In this document: positions 53,492 to 62,153 of the stretch, piece by piece
Layout of the letters: each line of letters begins with the position of its first letter
Position numbering within the stretch: position 1 is the first letter of the stretch
Assembly (NCBI RefSeq): GCF_003148665.1
Contig: NZ_QGGQ01000004.1
Coordinates: 62,001-126,000 of the forward strand
Reading direction: 5' to 3'
Origin: Maribacter polysiphoniae
GTDB lineage: Bacteria > Bacteroidota > Bacteroidia > Flavobacteriales > Flavobacteriaceae
DNA length: 64,000 nucleotides
The notes under the pieces: generated by a model
Database searches by the model: none
Told to the model about the DNA's origin: nothing
The model's input: only the letters and a program-made list of their open reading frames with translations
Translations under genes and position numbers: made by a program

Positions 53492-56092
53492 ATGAACTTT
53501 AATAATTTTACCATAAAATCACAGGAAGCCGTTCAGCTTGCCCAACAAATTGCGCAAGAGATGGGCCACCAACAGATAGAGAACGAACATCTTTTCAAGG
53601 CTATTTCGCAAGTCGATGAAAATGTACTTCCGTTCATTCTAAAGAAATTAAACGTCAACACCAATTTATTGAACCAAATCCTTGATAAGGAGTTGGAGAG
53701 TTTCCCAAAGGTAAGTGGCGGTGAGATCATGGTCTCAAGGGAAGCTGGAAAAAGCTTGAACGAAGCGGGTATCATAGCCAAGAAAATGGAAGATGAATAT
53801 GTTTCCATAGAACATATCCTATTGGCGATACTCAAGTCCAAAAGTAAAATTTCACAAATCCTTAAAGACCAGGGAGTCACTGAAAAAGACCTTAAAAAAG
53901 CCATAGAGGAACTTCGAAAAGGAGGTAAAGTAACCTCCCAAAGTGCGGAAGAGACCTATAACTCCCTTGAAAAATATGCCCGTAACCTTAACCAATTGGC
54001 CGACAGCGGAAAATTGGACCCTGTTATTGGTCGGGACGAGGAAATCAGGCGTATTTTACAGATCCTCTCAAGAAGAACCAAGAACAACCCTATGCTGGTT
54101 GGTGAACCTGGTGTTGGTAAAACCGCTATCGCGGAAGGACTGGCCCATAGGATCATTCAAGGTGACATTCCCGAAAACCTAAAAGACAAAGTCATATATT
54201 CTTTGGACATGGGCGCATTGATTGCAGGTGCCAAGTACAAAGGTGAATTTGAGGAACGATTGAAATCGGTGATTAAGGAAGTTACCGCCTCAGACGGTAA
54301 CATCGTACTCTTTATTGATGAGATCCATACACTCGTAGGTGCCGGTGGTGGCCAAGGGGCCATGGATGCCGCCAACATTCTTAAACCTGCTTTGGCCAGG
54401 GGTGAACTTAGGGCGATAGGTGCAACTACATTGGATGAATATCAAAAATATTTTGAAAAGGACAAAGCCTTGGAACGTAGATTCCAAAAGGTCGTAGTCA
54501 ACGAACCGGACACTGAAAGTGCTATTTCCATCCTTAGGGGTATCAAGGAAAAATATGAGGCACACCACAAGGTCCAGATCAAGGATGAAGCTGTTATCGG
54601 GGCCGTAGAACTATCCCAACGGTATATAACCAATAGGTTCTTGCCTGACAAGGCCATCGACCTTATGGACGAAGCCGCTGCCAAACTCCGTATGGAAATC
54701 AATTCAAAACCAGAGGAATTGGATATATTGGATAGAAAGATCATGCAACTCGAAATTGAGATAGAAGCCATTAAGCGTGAAGATGATCAGGCCAAGCTTA
54801 AACTTCTGTATATCGATTTAGCCAATATCAAGGAAAAACGAAATGAAATCTATGCCAAGTGGGAAAGTGAAAAAACGGTGATAGACTCTATACAAAAAAT
54901 TAAAAATGACATAGAGAACTTTAAAGTGGAAGCCGAACGGGCCGAACGCAGTGGGGATTATGGCAAAGTAGCTGAATTGCGTTATGGCAAGATCAAGGAA
55001 GCCCAAGAAAAATTGGATGTCCTTCAACAAGAAATGTCAGAACAGCAAAAAGGGGACACCTTGATCAAAGAGGAGGTCACTTATGAAGACATCGCAGAGG
55101 TCGTTGCCAAATGGACCGGTATTCCTGTAACCAAAATGTTGCAAAGTGAGCGTGAAAAATTATTGAAACTTGAGGAAGTCCTTCATAAACGTGTAGTTGG
55201 GCAGGATGAGGCGATACAGGCCGTATCCGATGCCATACGTAGAAGTAGGGCCGGACTTCAGGATGCCAAGAAACCAATAGGTTCATTTTTGTTCCTCGGT
55301 ACTACAGGGGTCGGTAAAACCGAACTTGCGAAAACCTTGGCTTCTTATTTATTCGATGACGAGAACGCCATGACCCGTATAGATATGAGTGAATACCAAG
55401 AACGTCATTCCGTTAGTAGATTGGTAGGAGCGCCTCCAGGATATGTGGGTTATGATGAAGGTGGTCAGCTTACCGAGGCCGTAAGAAGAAGACCTTATTC
55501 CGTGGTGTTGTTGGATGAAATTGAAAAAGCGCATCCAGATACATTCAATGTGCTCTTACAAGTATTGGACGAAGGTCGACTAACCGATAACAAAGGGCGT
55601 ATTGCGGACTTTAAGAATACCATAATTATTATGACAAGTAATATGGGTAGTCACATTATCCAAGAGAAGTTCGAGAACAATAAAGATATCTACAGTGCCT
55701 CAGAAGCTGCACGGGTAGAAGTCCTTGGGCTATTGCGAAAAACAATTCGTCCTGAGTTTTTAAACAGGATCGATGATATTATCATGTTCACACCATTGAA
55801 CAAGGAAGATATCACACAGATCGTGAGACTGCAGTTGGAACAATTGAGAAAAATGTTGGACAAACAGAATATCACAATTGACTTTACCAATGAAGCCATT
55901 ATCCATCTTGCCAATAGAGGGTATGACCCCCAATATGGTGCGAGACCTATCAAAAGGATCATACAAAAAGAAGTCTTGAACAATTTGTCCAAAGAGCTTC
56001 TTGGCGGAACCATTAAAGCGGATAGCATTGTCTTGATCGACTCCTTTGATGATCAATTGGTCTTCAGAAACCAAAATGAATTGGTAAATTAA
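53492..56092 (+). CDS. clpB: ATP-dependent chaperone ClpB
   Basis: Hexameric AAA+ disaggregase that works with DnaK/DnaJ to rescue aggregated proteins. 866 residues, typical. N-terminal Clp-N repeat domain 1-145; first AAA+ domain with Walker A GEPGVGKT near 205-212 and LFIDEIHTLVGAG; long coiled-coil middle domain about 400-520 (with IEAIKREDDQAKLKLLYIDL); second AAA+ domain with GTTGVGKTELAKTLA near 604 and LLDEIEKAHPD. It has the middle domain that separates ClpB from ClpA/ClpC. Ends in a strong terminator. Confidence 0.97.
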   Translation: MNFNNFTIKSQEAVQLAQQIAQEMGHQQIENEHLFKAISQVDENVLPFILKKLNVNTNLLNQILDKELESFPKVSGGEIMVSREAGKSLNEAGIIAKKMEDEYVSIEHILLAILKSKSKISQILKDQGVTEKDLKKAIEELRKGGKVTSQSAEETYNSLEKYARNLNQLADSGKLDPVIGRDEEIRRILQILSRRTKNNPMLVGEPGVGKTAIAEGLAHRIIQGDIPENLKDKVIYSLDMGALIAGAKYKGEFEERLKSVIKEVTASDGNIVLFIDEIHTLVGAGGGQGAMDAANILKPALARGELRAIGATTLDEYQKYFEKDKALERRFQKVVVNEPDTESAISILRGIKEKYEAHHKVQIKDEAVIGAVELSQRYITNRFLPDKAIDLMDEAAAKLRMEINSKPEELDILDRKIMQLEIEIEAIKREDDQAKLKLLYIDLANIKEKRNEIYAKWESEKTVIDSIQKIKNDIENFKVEAERAERSGDYGKVAELRYGKIKEAQEKLDVLQQEMSEQQKGDTLIKEEVTYEDIAEVVAKWTGIPVTKMLQSEREKLLKLEEVLHKRVVGQDEAIQAVSDAIRRSRAGLQDAKKPIGSFLFLGTTGVGKTELAKTLASYLFDDENAMTRIDMSEYQERHSVSRLVGAPPGYVGYDEGGQLTEAVRRRPYSVVLLDEIEKAHPDTFNVLLQVLDEGRLTDNKGRIADFKNTIIIMTSNMGSHIIQEKFENNKDIYSASEAARVEVLGLLRKTIRPEFLNRIDDIIMFTPLNKEDITQIVRLQLEQLRKMLDKQNITIDFTNEAIIHLANRGYDPQYGARPIKRIIQKEVLNNLSKELLGGTIKADSIVLIDSFDDQLVFRNQNELVN

Positions 56093-56110
56093 AAGAATGC
56101 TTTTTATAAA

Positions 56111-56145
56111 AAAAGGCCATGTCGATAGCGTCATGGCTTTTTTTT
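56111..56145 (+). terminator. Intrinsic terminator after clpB
   Basis: GCCATG (56116-56121) pairs with CATGGC (56132-56137), preceded by an A-run and followed by eight T, so it works best for clpB. Confidence 0.85.
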
Positions 56146-56154
56146 ATCGATAAC

Positions 56155-56172
56155 ATATACCATACAGTATAT
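56155..56172. promoter_or_regulatory. Candidate TetR operator
   Basis: ATATAC (56155-56160) and GTATAT (56167-56172) are exact reverse complements with a 6-nt spacer, just upstream of a -7-like TATATTCG (56181-56188) and 34 bp before the TetR ATG. TetR proteins commonly repress their own gene at such dyads. Confidence 0.45.
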
Positions 56173-56205
56173 AGTTTTTTTATATTCGTAGAAAATAGCT
56201 GTAAC

Positions 56206-56802
56206 ATGACAACCAAAGCTGAACGAACAACTGCTTTTATAATTGAGACCGTTGCCCCAGTTTTTATCAAACACGGTTACGTGGGCACTAGTATGAGTGA
56301 CCTCACAGATGCTACAGGGCTAACCAAAGGAGCTCTTTACGGCAATTTCGAAAACAAGGAAGCCCTTGCGCTTGCCGCTTATGAATACAGTGTCAATAAA
56401 CTCTTCAAAGCCATTGATGAACGATTGGACATTGAAGGTGATTCTTTGGATAAATTATTCTCCTTGACCGAATTTTACAGCCATTATGATGTTTTTACCT
56501 CAGAATTGGGCGGTTGTCCCGTATTGAATATTGGGGTAGATGCACAAAACAACAATAAATCGTTGGCAGCAGCTTCGCGCGAAACAATTAGGACCATAGA
56601 AGGTAAAATTGCTTTGGTACTTGAAAATGGCGTAAACAACAACGAACTGCGATTACCGGTAACCCCACTTCAATTTGCAAAACAGTTCTTTACCATGCTA
56701 CAAGGTGCCGTAGCGATGAGTACTATGACCCTTGACCGCAAATACCTTACGAATACCGTGGCCTATTTAGAAGTATTGGTCAAAAAGGAAATCAAGAAAT
56801 AA
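56206..56802 (+). CDS. TetR/AcrR family transcriptional regulator
   Basis: 198 residues from the ATG of MTTKAERTTAFIIETVAPVF; the longer frame begins inside the clpB terminator and is discounted. N-terminal DNA-binding domain about 8-55: FIKHGYVGTSMSDLTDATGLTKGALYGNFENKEAL. C-terminal ligand and dimerisation domain with GGCPVLNIGVDAQ near 105, a motif of the YfiR-like TetR group. Which genes it controls beyond itself is not visible. Confidence 0.9.
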   Translation: MTTKAERTTAFIIETVAPVFIKHGYVGTSMSDLTDATGLTKGALYGNFENKEALALAAYEYSVNKLFKAIDERLDIEGDSLDKLFSLTEFYSHYDVFTSELGGCPVLNIGVDAQNNNKSLAAASRETIRTIEGKIALVLENGVNNNELRLPVTPLQFAKQFFTMLQGAVAMSTMTLDRKYLTNTVAYLEVLVKKEIKK

Positions 56803-56813
56803 CCGTTTCCTAT

Positions 56814-58436
56814 TTATTTGGGCACTACCCTATAAATCCAGGTCTTTTCGGTATAACGACCATCGAACTTACTATCACGCGCCTTACGGGCCTCACTCAT
56901 GGAATCAAAGCGTCCTAAATACACATAGTTCAATTTATTCTTGCTTCTCAAAAATGATTTGGGCTGTAACCCTTTCTTGGTAAGATCGGCCTTAAATGCA
57001 TCTAAATACCTTTTGGTTCCAAAAACATTGGCTATTAAATAATAACCCGGTTTTAGTCCATCTTCCCCTACAACCTCTTCATATTTCTCACCGGCCTTAG
57101 GCTTTTCCTCCTCGGTCTGTTTAACCAATTCAGCCTGTTTAATCAATTCGGCCTGCAATTGTTCTTCTTTGGCCGCATTTTCGGCAGCGATTTTGGCGGT
57201 ATTGATGGAATCCATTTGCTGTTGCATCCTTAATTTTTGGGTGTCAACCAATGCCTTGTTCTTTTCTGCCTTAGCGATGGAATCCAATCTTTGCTTTTGG
57301 TCTTTACGCATTTGTACGGCTAAGTCGTCATTCGCTTTCTTTTCCCGAATAACGGAATCCCTTTTCCTTTTGCGTTCGCTTATATCCTTCTGCCTAGCCT
57401 CCCGTTTAAGGGCCAATGCTTCTGCCTTGGTCAATTCCTTTGAAAGCTCATCAACGTCGGCAATCTGTTCCAGTTCCTCCTCTTTCGGCTCTTCCTCCCG
57501 GTCTATTCTGTCTGCTTTCTTTCTTGTTACAGCCCGTCCAAAATCATAGGCCGTGGTAAATTCGACAGTCGGGTCATTCCCTTTTAAATCGGAATCGGTC
57601 CCAAATTCGACCAAGGCACCAATAGAAAAACGTTTCATGATCCTTCCCCCTCCCCCAATGGCTATTCCATAGAAACTATTATAACCTGCCTGTGCCCAAA
57701 ATTTATTTGTTGACAAAACCGCACTCAGCCCTACTTGCGTATCATAAGTCGGAATCGACTTTATATAAAGCATTGGCCTAATAACGGAAGTACTATCGGA
57801 AGCCCCTAAGGAAACCGGGATATCGTAAGAGACCGTTCCCAAAAATATTTTCTCGTCAGAAGCCGTATTCCCTTCTTTCTCAGCCATATTATAATCGAAC
57901 ATGTTCTCTGAGGAAAACCCAATACGCAGGCCATCATAAGCAAATTGCACCCCTGGGGCAAACTGAAGTATAAAATCTTCTGAAGGGGTAAAAAATGGCA
58001 ATAGTATCTGCGGATCACCTTGAAAAGGATTTCCTGAGAATTCCTGTTGGTAAGCGAAAAAGTTCAAACCGAAGGTCAAACTTGCCCGATCGTTGAAATC
58101 ATAACGATACGCATAGTTCAAAACCCCTCCGGTATTCAGGTAAACATCGGTATTATGCTGATAAAACCCTGCCCCTATTGATGATGAGTTATTTATCTTC
58201 CCCGTATAATTCAAAAAGAAGGTAGTAGGGTCACCATCGACAGTCTGCCACTGCCAACGGCTCCATAACCCAACGGAATGGGTGTTGCCATAATTACTGG
58301 AAAAGGCCGGATTTAAAATACTTGAATTGGAATCAGTAAGGTTATGCTGTCTTAAATCCACAGGAAGACCTTCATTTTGAGCGTGTAAGACACTTACAAA
58401 TGCTATAAACAAAAGAGACAGTTTGATTTTAACCAT
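56814..58436 (-). CDS. PorP/SprF-type outer-membrane protein fused to a SPOR domain
   Basis: 540 residues from the ATG of MVKIKLSLLFIAFVSVLHAQ (signal peptide about 1-20). Residues 25-300 form the beta-barrel of the PorP/SprF family (type IX secretion/gliding), with NPAFSSNYGNTHSVGLWSRW near 39. Residues 310-445 are a charged, Lys/Glu/Arg/Gln-rich coiled coil. The last 80 residues resemble a SPOR domain (PGYYLIANVFGTKRYLDAF; YVYLGRFDSMSEARKARDS), which binds denuded peptidoglycan. The fusion would tie an outer-membrane barrel to the cell wall. A TTG seven codons further up is discounted. Confidence 0.85.
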   Translation of the reverse strand: MVKIKLSLLFIAFVSVLHAQNEGLPVDLRQHNLTDSNSSILNPAFSSNYGNTHSVGLWSRWQWQTVDGDPTTFFLNYTGKINNSSSIGAGFYQHNTDVYLNTGGVLNYAYRYDFNDRASLTFGLNFFAYQQEFSGNPFQGDPQILLPFFTPSEDFILQFAPGVQFAYDGLRIGFSSENMFDYNMAEKEGNTASDEKIFLGTVSYDIPVSLGASDSTSVIRPMLYIKSIPTYDTQVGLSAVLSTNKFWAQAGYNSFYGIAIGGGGRIMKRFSIGALVEFGTDSDLKGNDPTVEFTTAYDFGRAVTRKKADRIDREEEPKEEELEQIADVDELSKELTKAEALALKREARQKDISERKRKRDSVIREKKANDDLAVQMRKDQKQRLDSIAKAEKNKALVDTQKLRMQQQMDSINTAKIAAENAAKEEQLQAELIKQAELVKQTEEEKPKAGEKYEEVVGEDGLKPGYYLIANVFGTKRYLDAFKADLTKKGLQPKSFLRSKNKLNYVYLGRFDSMSEARKARDSKFDGRYTEKTWIYRVVPK

Positions 58437-58532
58437 ATGCAAAAAAACAAAAAACAAAGGGTATTACATACTATTTTAGGGTATTTTTAGTTAGAATAAT
58501 TGATAAAGTCACAAACTAACGAATTACTGATT

Positions 58533-59066
58533 ATGAAGGTTTTAAAAGCGTTGCTCATTTTTGTTTTCGTATTAGGTTTCGCGGGTTGTAAGGAAGAACC
58601 TGCCGTGGTTGATGATACCATATCTACCTTTTATTTTATCAGACATGCCGAAAAAGACAGGTCTGACCCCGAAAACATGGATTCTGAACTGTCACAAAAA
58701 GGCCTAGGTAGGGCTATGCATTGGGCAGAGATTTTGGATGAGGTAGACATCGACGCCATTTACACAACGGACTATGAAAGAACCCAAATGACAGCAGCCC
58801 CCACAGCCGTCAAAAAAAACTTAACCGTTCAAATCTACGACCCGGCCCTTATCGATCTGGAACAATTCAAAGCTGATAACCTAAATAAAAAAGTCTTGGT
58901 AGTGGGCCATAGCGATTCTACCCCGGATTTTGTGAATAAACTTATTGGTCAGGAAAAGTACCAGCAAATTGATGACTATCAAAATGGGAGCTTATTCGTG
59001 GTGGAGATCATCAATGGTATTACAACGGATATGCGTTTGAATTTCAATTGTAATTGCCCGGACTAA
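58533..59066 (+). CDS. Histidine phosphatase superfamily lipoprotein
   Basis: 177 residues from the ATG of MKVLKALLIFVFVLGFAGC (lipidated Cys 19). The catalytic RH motif is in STFYFIRHAEKD near 38-49, followed by LSQKGLGRAMHWAEIL, AIYTTDYERTQMTAAPTA and the second His in VLVVGHSDSTPDFV near 129. Small SixA/phosphoglycerate-mutase-like phosphatase in the periplasm; substrate unknown. The upstream in-frame extension from 58500 is discounted. Its 3' end overlaps the next gene by 23 bp on the other strand. Confidence 0.88.
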   Translation: MKVLKALLIFVFVLGFAGCKEEPAVVDDTISTFYFIRHAEKDRSDPENMDSELSQKGLGRAMHWAEILDEVDIDAIYTTDYERTQMTAAPTAVKKNLTVQIYDPALIDLEQFKADNLNKKVLVVGHSDSTPDFVNKLIGQEKYQQIDDYQNGSLFVVEIINGITTDMRLNFNCNCPD

Positions 59067-59805
59067 CGACTACATCCTTTAATGCTATTTCGGACAGTAA
59101 CTCCAATTCCCCATTCATAAAAAGATGGTCTATTTCGTTTATGGACGAAGAGGACGCCTTGGGCTTATAATTCCTGTAATCAACAAATCGAATACCACTG
59201 ACCACTCTTTCATTATAGGCTTCCCTAAATCGCATACCCCCTCCATTGACATGGAACTCATAGGCTAGATAGTCGGGTTTAAACGTTTTGGTATTGAACC
59301 AATACAGATATACATCATCAAAGTCATCCCCACCATTTTCTTGGCTAAAGGTTACTCTTATTTTATGGTAATTGTTTTCATGGATTTTAATGTCTCCCAA
59401 ATATTCCTTGTTTACGGCAGGATCGTTTAAACCATACGGCAAATACGCAAAATAATGCACTGAATTAATGGAGTTGCCGTACAGATTCGCTAAAGAATCC
59501 GGTGTAGCGATCAATTCGCCATCAATATAGCGCTCAAAGCCCTTTGAAGTCTTTAGGTCCACTATATCCAGTGAATCATTTTTCTGTATCCGCTTTAGGA
59601 TCTTTTGGCCATTGGCGTTTTCCTTAACATAGATCATTCCTCGAAAATCAAAGGATATATCACTTGTCCGATATAAGTCACCCCCACAGGCATCAATACT
59701 TTTATCCACGATCTGTTGGGCAGTTATACCGTGGGTTTGTTTCTCCTTGCAGGATATAAAAAAGACCACCAATGCGGTTAATAGGGCACTTCTTGTTTTT
59801 TTCAT
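59044..59805 (-). CDS. DUF6503-like lipoprotein
   Basis: 253 residues from the ATG of MKKTRSALLTALVVFFISC (lipidated Cys 19); an ATG eight codons upstream is also possible but adds charged residues to the signal. The body is beta-rich (FDFRGMIYVKENANGQKI; DVYLYWFNTKTFKPDYLAYEF; GMRFREAYNERVVSGIRFVDY), as in outer-membrane lipoprotein-sorting (LolA/LolB-like) proteins. I recall the family as DUF6503. Function unknown. It converges with the histidine phosphatase gene with a 23-bp overlap. Confidence 0.75.
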   Translation of the reverse strand: MKKTRSALLTALVVFFISCKEKQTHGITAQQIVDKSIDACGGDLYRTSDISFDFRGMIYVKENANGQKILKRIQKNDSLDIVDLKTSKGFERYIDGELIATPDSLANLYGNSINSVHYFAYLPYGLNDPAVNKEYLGDIKIHENNYHKIRVTFSQENGGDDFDDVYLYWFNTKTFKPDYLAYEFHVNGGGMRFREAYNERVVSGIRFVDYRNYKPKASSSSINEIDHLFMNGELELLSEIALKDVVVSPGNYN

Positions 59806-59871
59806 TTTTATGGGTTCGTAAAATGACATGGAACATTACAAAGATTAAGGAATAATTCCAATTTCAGGAAA

Positions 59872-59901
59872 TTGCGGATAGAATTATTGTTCCTATTTTT
59901 G
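59872..59901 (+). promoter_or_regulatory. Bacteroidota promoter for smpB
   Basis: TTG (59872-59874), 19 bp, TATTTTTG (59894-59901), an exact match. The ATG at 59909 lies only 7 bp below the -7 box, so the mRNA would have almost no leader. Confidence 0.65.
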
Positions 59902-59908
59902 CACCGTT

Positions 59909-60370
59909 ATGCAGAACAAAATCAATATAAAGAATAAGAAGGCCAGGTTCGAATATGAAATATTGGATAAATACACGGCTGGTATTGTTTTGGCCGGAAC
60001 GGAAATAAAATCCATCCGTCAAAGTAAAGCGTCAATATCCGAAAGTTTCTGTGAATTCAATGACCGTGGTGAACTGTACATTATCAATATGCAGATTGAT
60101 GAATATTCGCATGCATCACATTTTAACCATAAGCCAAAGGCCGAACGTAAGTTGCTTTTGGGCAAGCGTGAACTTAAAAAGCTACAAAAGGAAGTCGCTT
60201 CAAGCGGTCTGACCATCGTACCCTTGAACCTGTTCTTAAACGACAGGGGGTTGGCAAAAATGAACATTGCCCTTGCCAAGGGTAAAAAATTGTACGATAA
60301 ACGGGAAACGATGAAAGACCGGGATAACAAACGCGACCTTGATCGGATCAAAAAAAGTTACAATCGGTAA
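59909..60370 (+). CDS. smpB: SsrA-binding protein
   Basis: Binds tmRNA and rescues stalled ribosomes by trans-translation. 153 residues, full length. INIKNKKARFEYEILDKYTAGIVLAGTEIKSIR at 5-37 is the start of the OB fold, followed by FCEFNDRGELYIINMQIDEYSHA, HKPKAERKLLLGKREL and the basic tail KGKKLYDKRETMKDRDNKRDL that enters the ribosome. tmRNA itself is not in this window. Confidence 0.97.
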   Translation: MQNKINIKNKKARFEYEILDKYTAGIVLAGTEIKSIRQSKASISESFCEFNDRGELYIINMQIDEYSHASHFNHKPKAERKLLLGKRELKKLQKEVASSGLTIVPLNLFLNDRGLAKMNIALAKGKKLYDKRETMKDRDNKRDLDRIKKSYNR

Positions 60371-60394
60371 TTGACCCATAACCTCATCAACAAG

Positions 60395-61036
60395 CTAATT
60401 CTTATCCTCCAATAAGGGAACAAACCTAAAGGAACCCAATTCCTTCTTCTCGAACTCCTTTTCCGATTTTCGAATGAACAAGGTCATGATCTGGTCGTCA
60501 ATCCCTACGGGAATAACGAGCCTCCCCCCTATTTTCAATTGTGACATAAGGGCCTTGGGAACTTCAGGAGCACCTGCGGTAACGATGATACTGTCAAAGG
60601 GAGCCACCTCAGGAAGTCCTTTATACCCATCACCAAAAATGACCTTCTTGGGTCGATATCCCATTTTTTTGAAAAAAAGATTGGTTTTCTTAAACAATTC
60701 CAACTGTCGCTCAATAGTATATACTTTTGCCTTCAGTTGCATTAAAATTGCTGTCTGATAGCCACTACCTGTACCGATTTCCAGAACTTTGTGCCCGGGT
60801 TCAACTTCCAATAAACCGGTTTGAAAAGCGACCGTGTATGGTTGCGATATGGTTTGATCGGCTGCAATCGGGAATGCCTTATCCTGATAGGCATGCCCTT
60901 CAAAACTACTATCCATAAACAAGTGTCTAGGCACCGTTCGAATAGCGTCCAACACTTTGGTATCCACTATTCCTTTGGCAATCAACACATCGGCCAATTT
61001 ATTCCGCATTCCGCGATGTTTAAGCGTATCTCTCAA
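60395..61036 (-). CDS. pcm: Protein-L-isoaspartate O-methyltransferase
   Basis: Repairs isoaspartyl residues in damaged proteins with S-adenosylmethionine. 213 residues. PRHLFMDSSFEGHAYQDKAFPIAADQTISQPYTVAFQT near 36-73 is the family signature, then VLEIGTGSGYQTAIL near 83 for SAM. The frame starts with TTG: MRDTLKHRGMRNKLADVL aligns with the usual N-terminus of the family, whereas the first ATG, nine codons on, would cut it. The 3' end converges with smpB across 24 bp. Confidence 0.92.
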   Translation of the reverse strand: MRDTLKHRGMRNKLADVLIAKGIVDTKVLDAIRTVPRHLFMDSSFEGHAYQDKAFPIAADQTISQPYTVAFQTGLLEVEPGHKVLEIGTGSGYQTAILMQLKAKVYTIERQLELFKKTNLFFKKMGYRPKKVIFGDGYKGLPEVAPFDSIIVTAGAPEVPKALMSQLKIGGRLVIPVGIDDQIMTLFIRKSEKEFEKKELGSFRFVPLLEDKN

Positions 61037-61160
61037 GGGTAATTACTATGGTTTGGTTTGAAAAGCGAAGTTAACAAAGTTTGCCTTAAGAATTAAAGAT
61101 CTTATGCTTTCCCACGCAAAACTTTTGAAGTGCAATGTAAAGAAACTAGCAAACTATCGT

Positions 61161-61168
61161 TATTTTTG
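61161..61168 (+). promoter_or_regulatory. -7 promoter element before the Gfo/Idh/MocA gene
   Basis: TATTTTTG matches the -7 consensus and lies 15 bp before the ATG at 61184. It falls inside a longer in-frame extension from 61130, so it supports the downstream start. Confidence 0.45.
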
Positions 61169-61183
61169 AAAAAAATACTACCT

Positions 61184-62143
61184 ATGCTTAAAGTCGGAGT
61201 CTTAGGAGCCGGACATTTAGGAAAAATACACCTTCGTCTGCTCAACGAATCCCAAAAATATGATCTTATTGGCTTTTATGACCCGGATGTCATCAATGGC
61301 CATAAAGTAGCCACCGAATTCGGGTACACCTATTTCGATAACATCAATGAACTTATTGATGCAGTGGATGTGGTTGATATCGTAACCCCCACACTTTCAC
61401 ATTATGATTGTGCCAAAAAGTCCATGGAAAAAGGGAAACATGTCTTTATTGAAAAGCCGATTACAAATACCTTTGAAGAGGCAGAGGATTTATTGCTTTT
61501 GGAAGCAAAACACGGTGTTAAAGGTCAAGTGGGACATGTCGAAAGATTCAATCCCGCATTCTTGGCCGTAAAGGACAAAATACACAATCCAATGTTTATT
61601 GAGGCCCACCGATTGGCCGAGTTCAATCCTCGGGGCACCGATGTCCCCGTTGTTTTGGATTTAATGATCCATGATATCGATGCCATTCTAAGTGTGGTAA
61701 ACTCCAAGGTAAGGCAAATTAATGCCAGTGGGGTTTCGGTCATAAGCAACTCCCCGGATATTGCCAATGCCCGAATCGAATTTGAGAATGGATGTGTGGC
61801 CAATCTTACGGCAAGTAGGATATCACTCAAAAACATGCGAAAATCACGATTCTTTCAACGGGATGCCTATATCTCGGTCGACTTTTTGGAAAAAAAGGTT
61901 GAGGTGGTTAAAATGAAAGATGCCCCCGAGTCACCCGGGGATTTTGACATGATCCTACAAAATGCCGAAGGGATCAAAAAACAGATTTATTTTGAAAATC
62001 CGGATATAGAGACCAACAATGCCATTCTTGATGAATTGGAAACATTCGCGGATGCCATTTCCAAAAACGCAACACCTGTTGTTTCATTGCGTCAAGGAAC
62101 GCAGGCTTTACAGGTAGCCTTGCAAATCATAGCCTCATTTTAA
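61184..62143 (+). CDS. Gfo/Idh/MocA family oxidoreductase
   Basis: 319 residues from the ATG of MLKVGVLGAGHLGKIHLRLL; the first residues form the Rossmann motif GAGHLG. EKPITNTFEEAEDLL near 92 is the family's KP motif and GHVERFNPAFLA near 118 starts the substrate-binding domain. HDIDAILSV near 164 provides catalytic-region residues. Such enzymes act on sugars, inositol or related compounds with NAD(P); substrate unknown. A 10-bp gap separates it from the 3-hydroxyacyl-CoA dehydrogenase gene. Confidence 0.9.
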   Translation: MLKVGVLGAGHLGKIHLRLLNESQKYDLIGFYDPDVINGHKVATEFGYTYFDNINELIDAVDVVDIVTPTLSHYDCAKKSMEKGKHVFIEKPITNTFEEAEDLLLLEAKHGVKGQVGHVERFNPAFLAVKDKIHNPMFIEAHRLAEFNPRGTDVPVVLDLMIHDIDAILSVVNSKVRQINASGVSVISNSPDIANARIEFENGCVANLTASRISLKNMRKSRFFQRDAYISVDFLEKKVEVVKMKDAPESPGDFDMILQNAEGIKKQIYFENPDIETNNAILDELETFADAISKNATPVVSLRQGTQALQVALQIIASF

Positions 62144-62153
62144 AGATTCCCTT

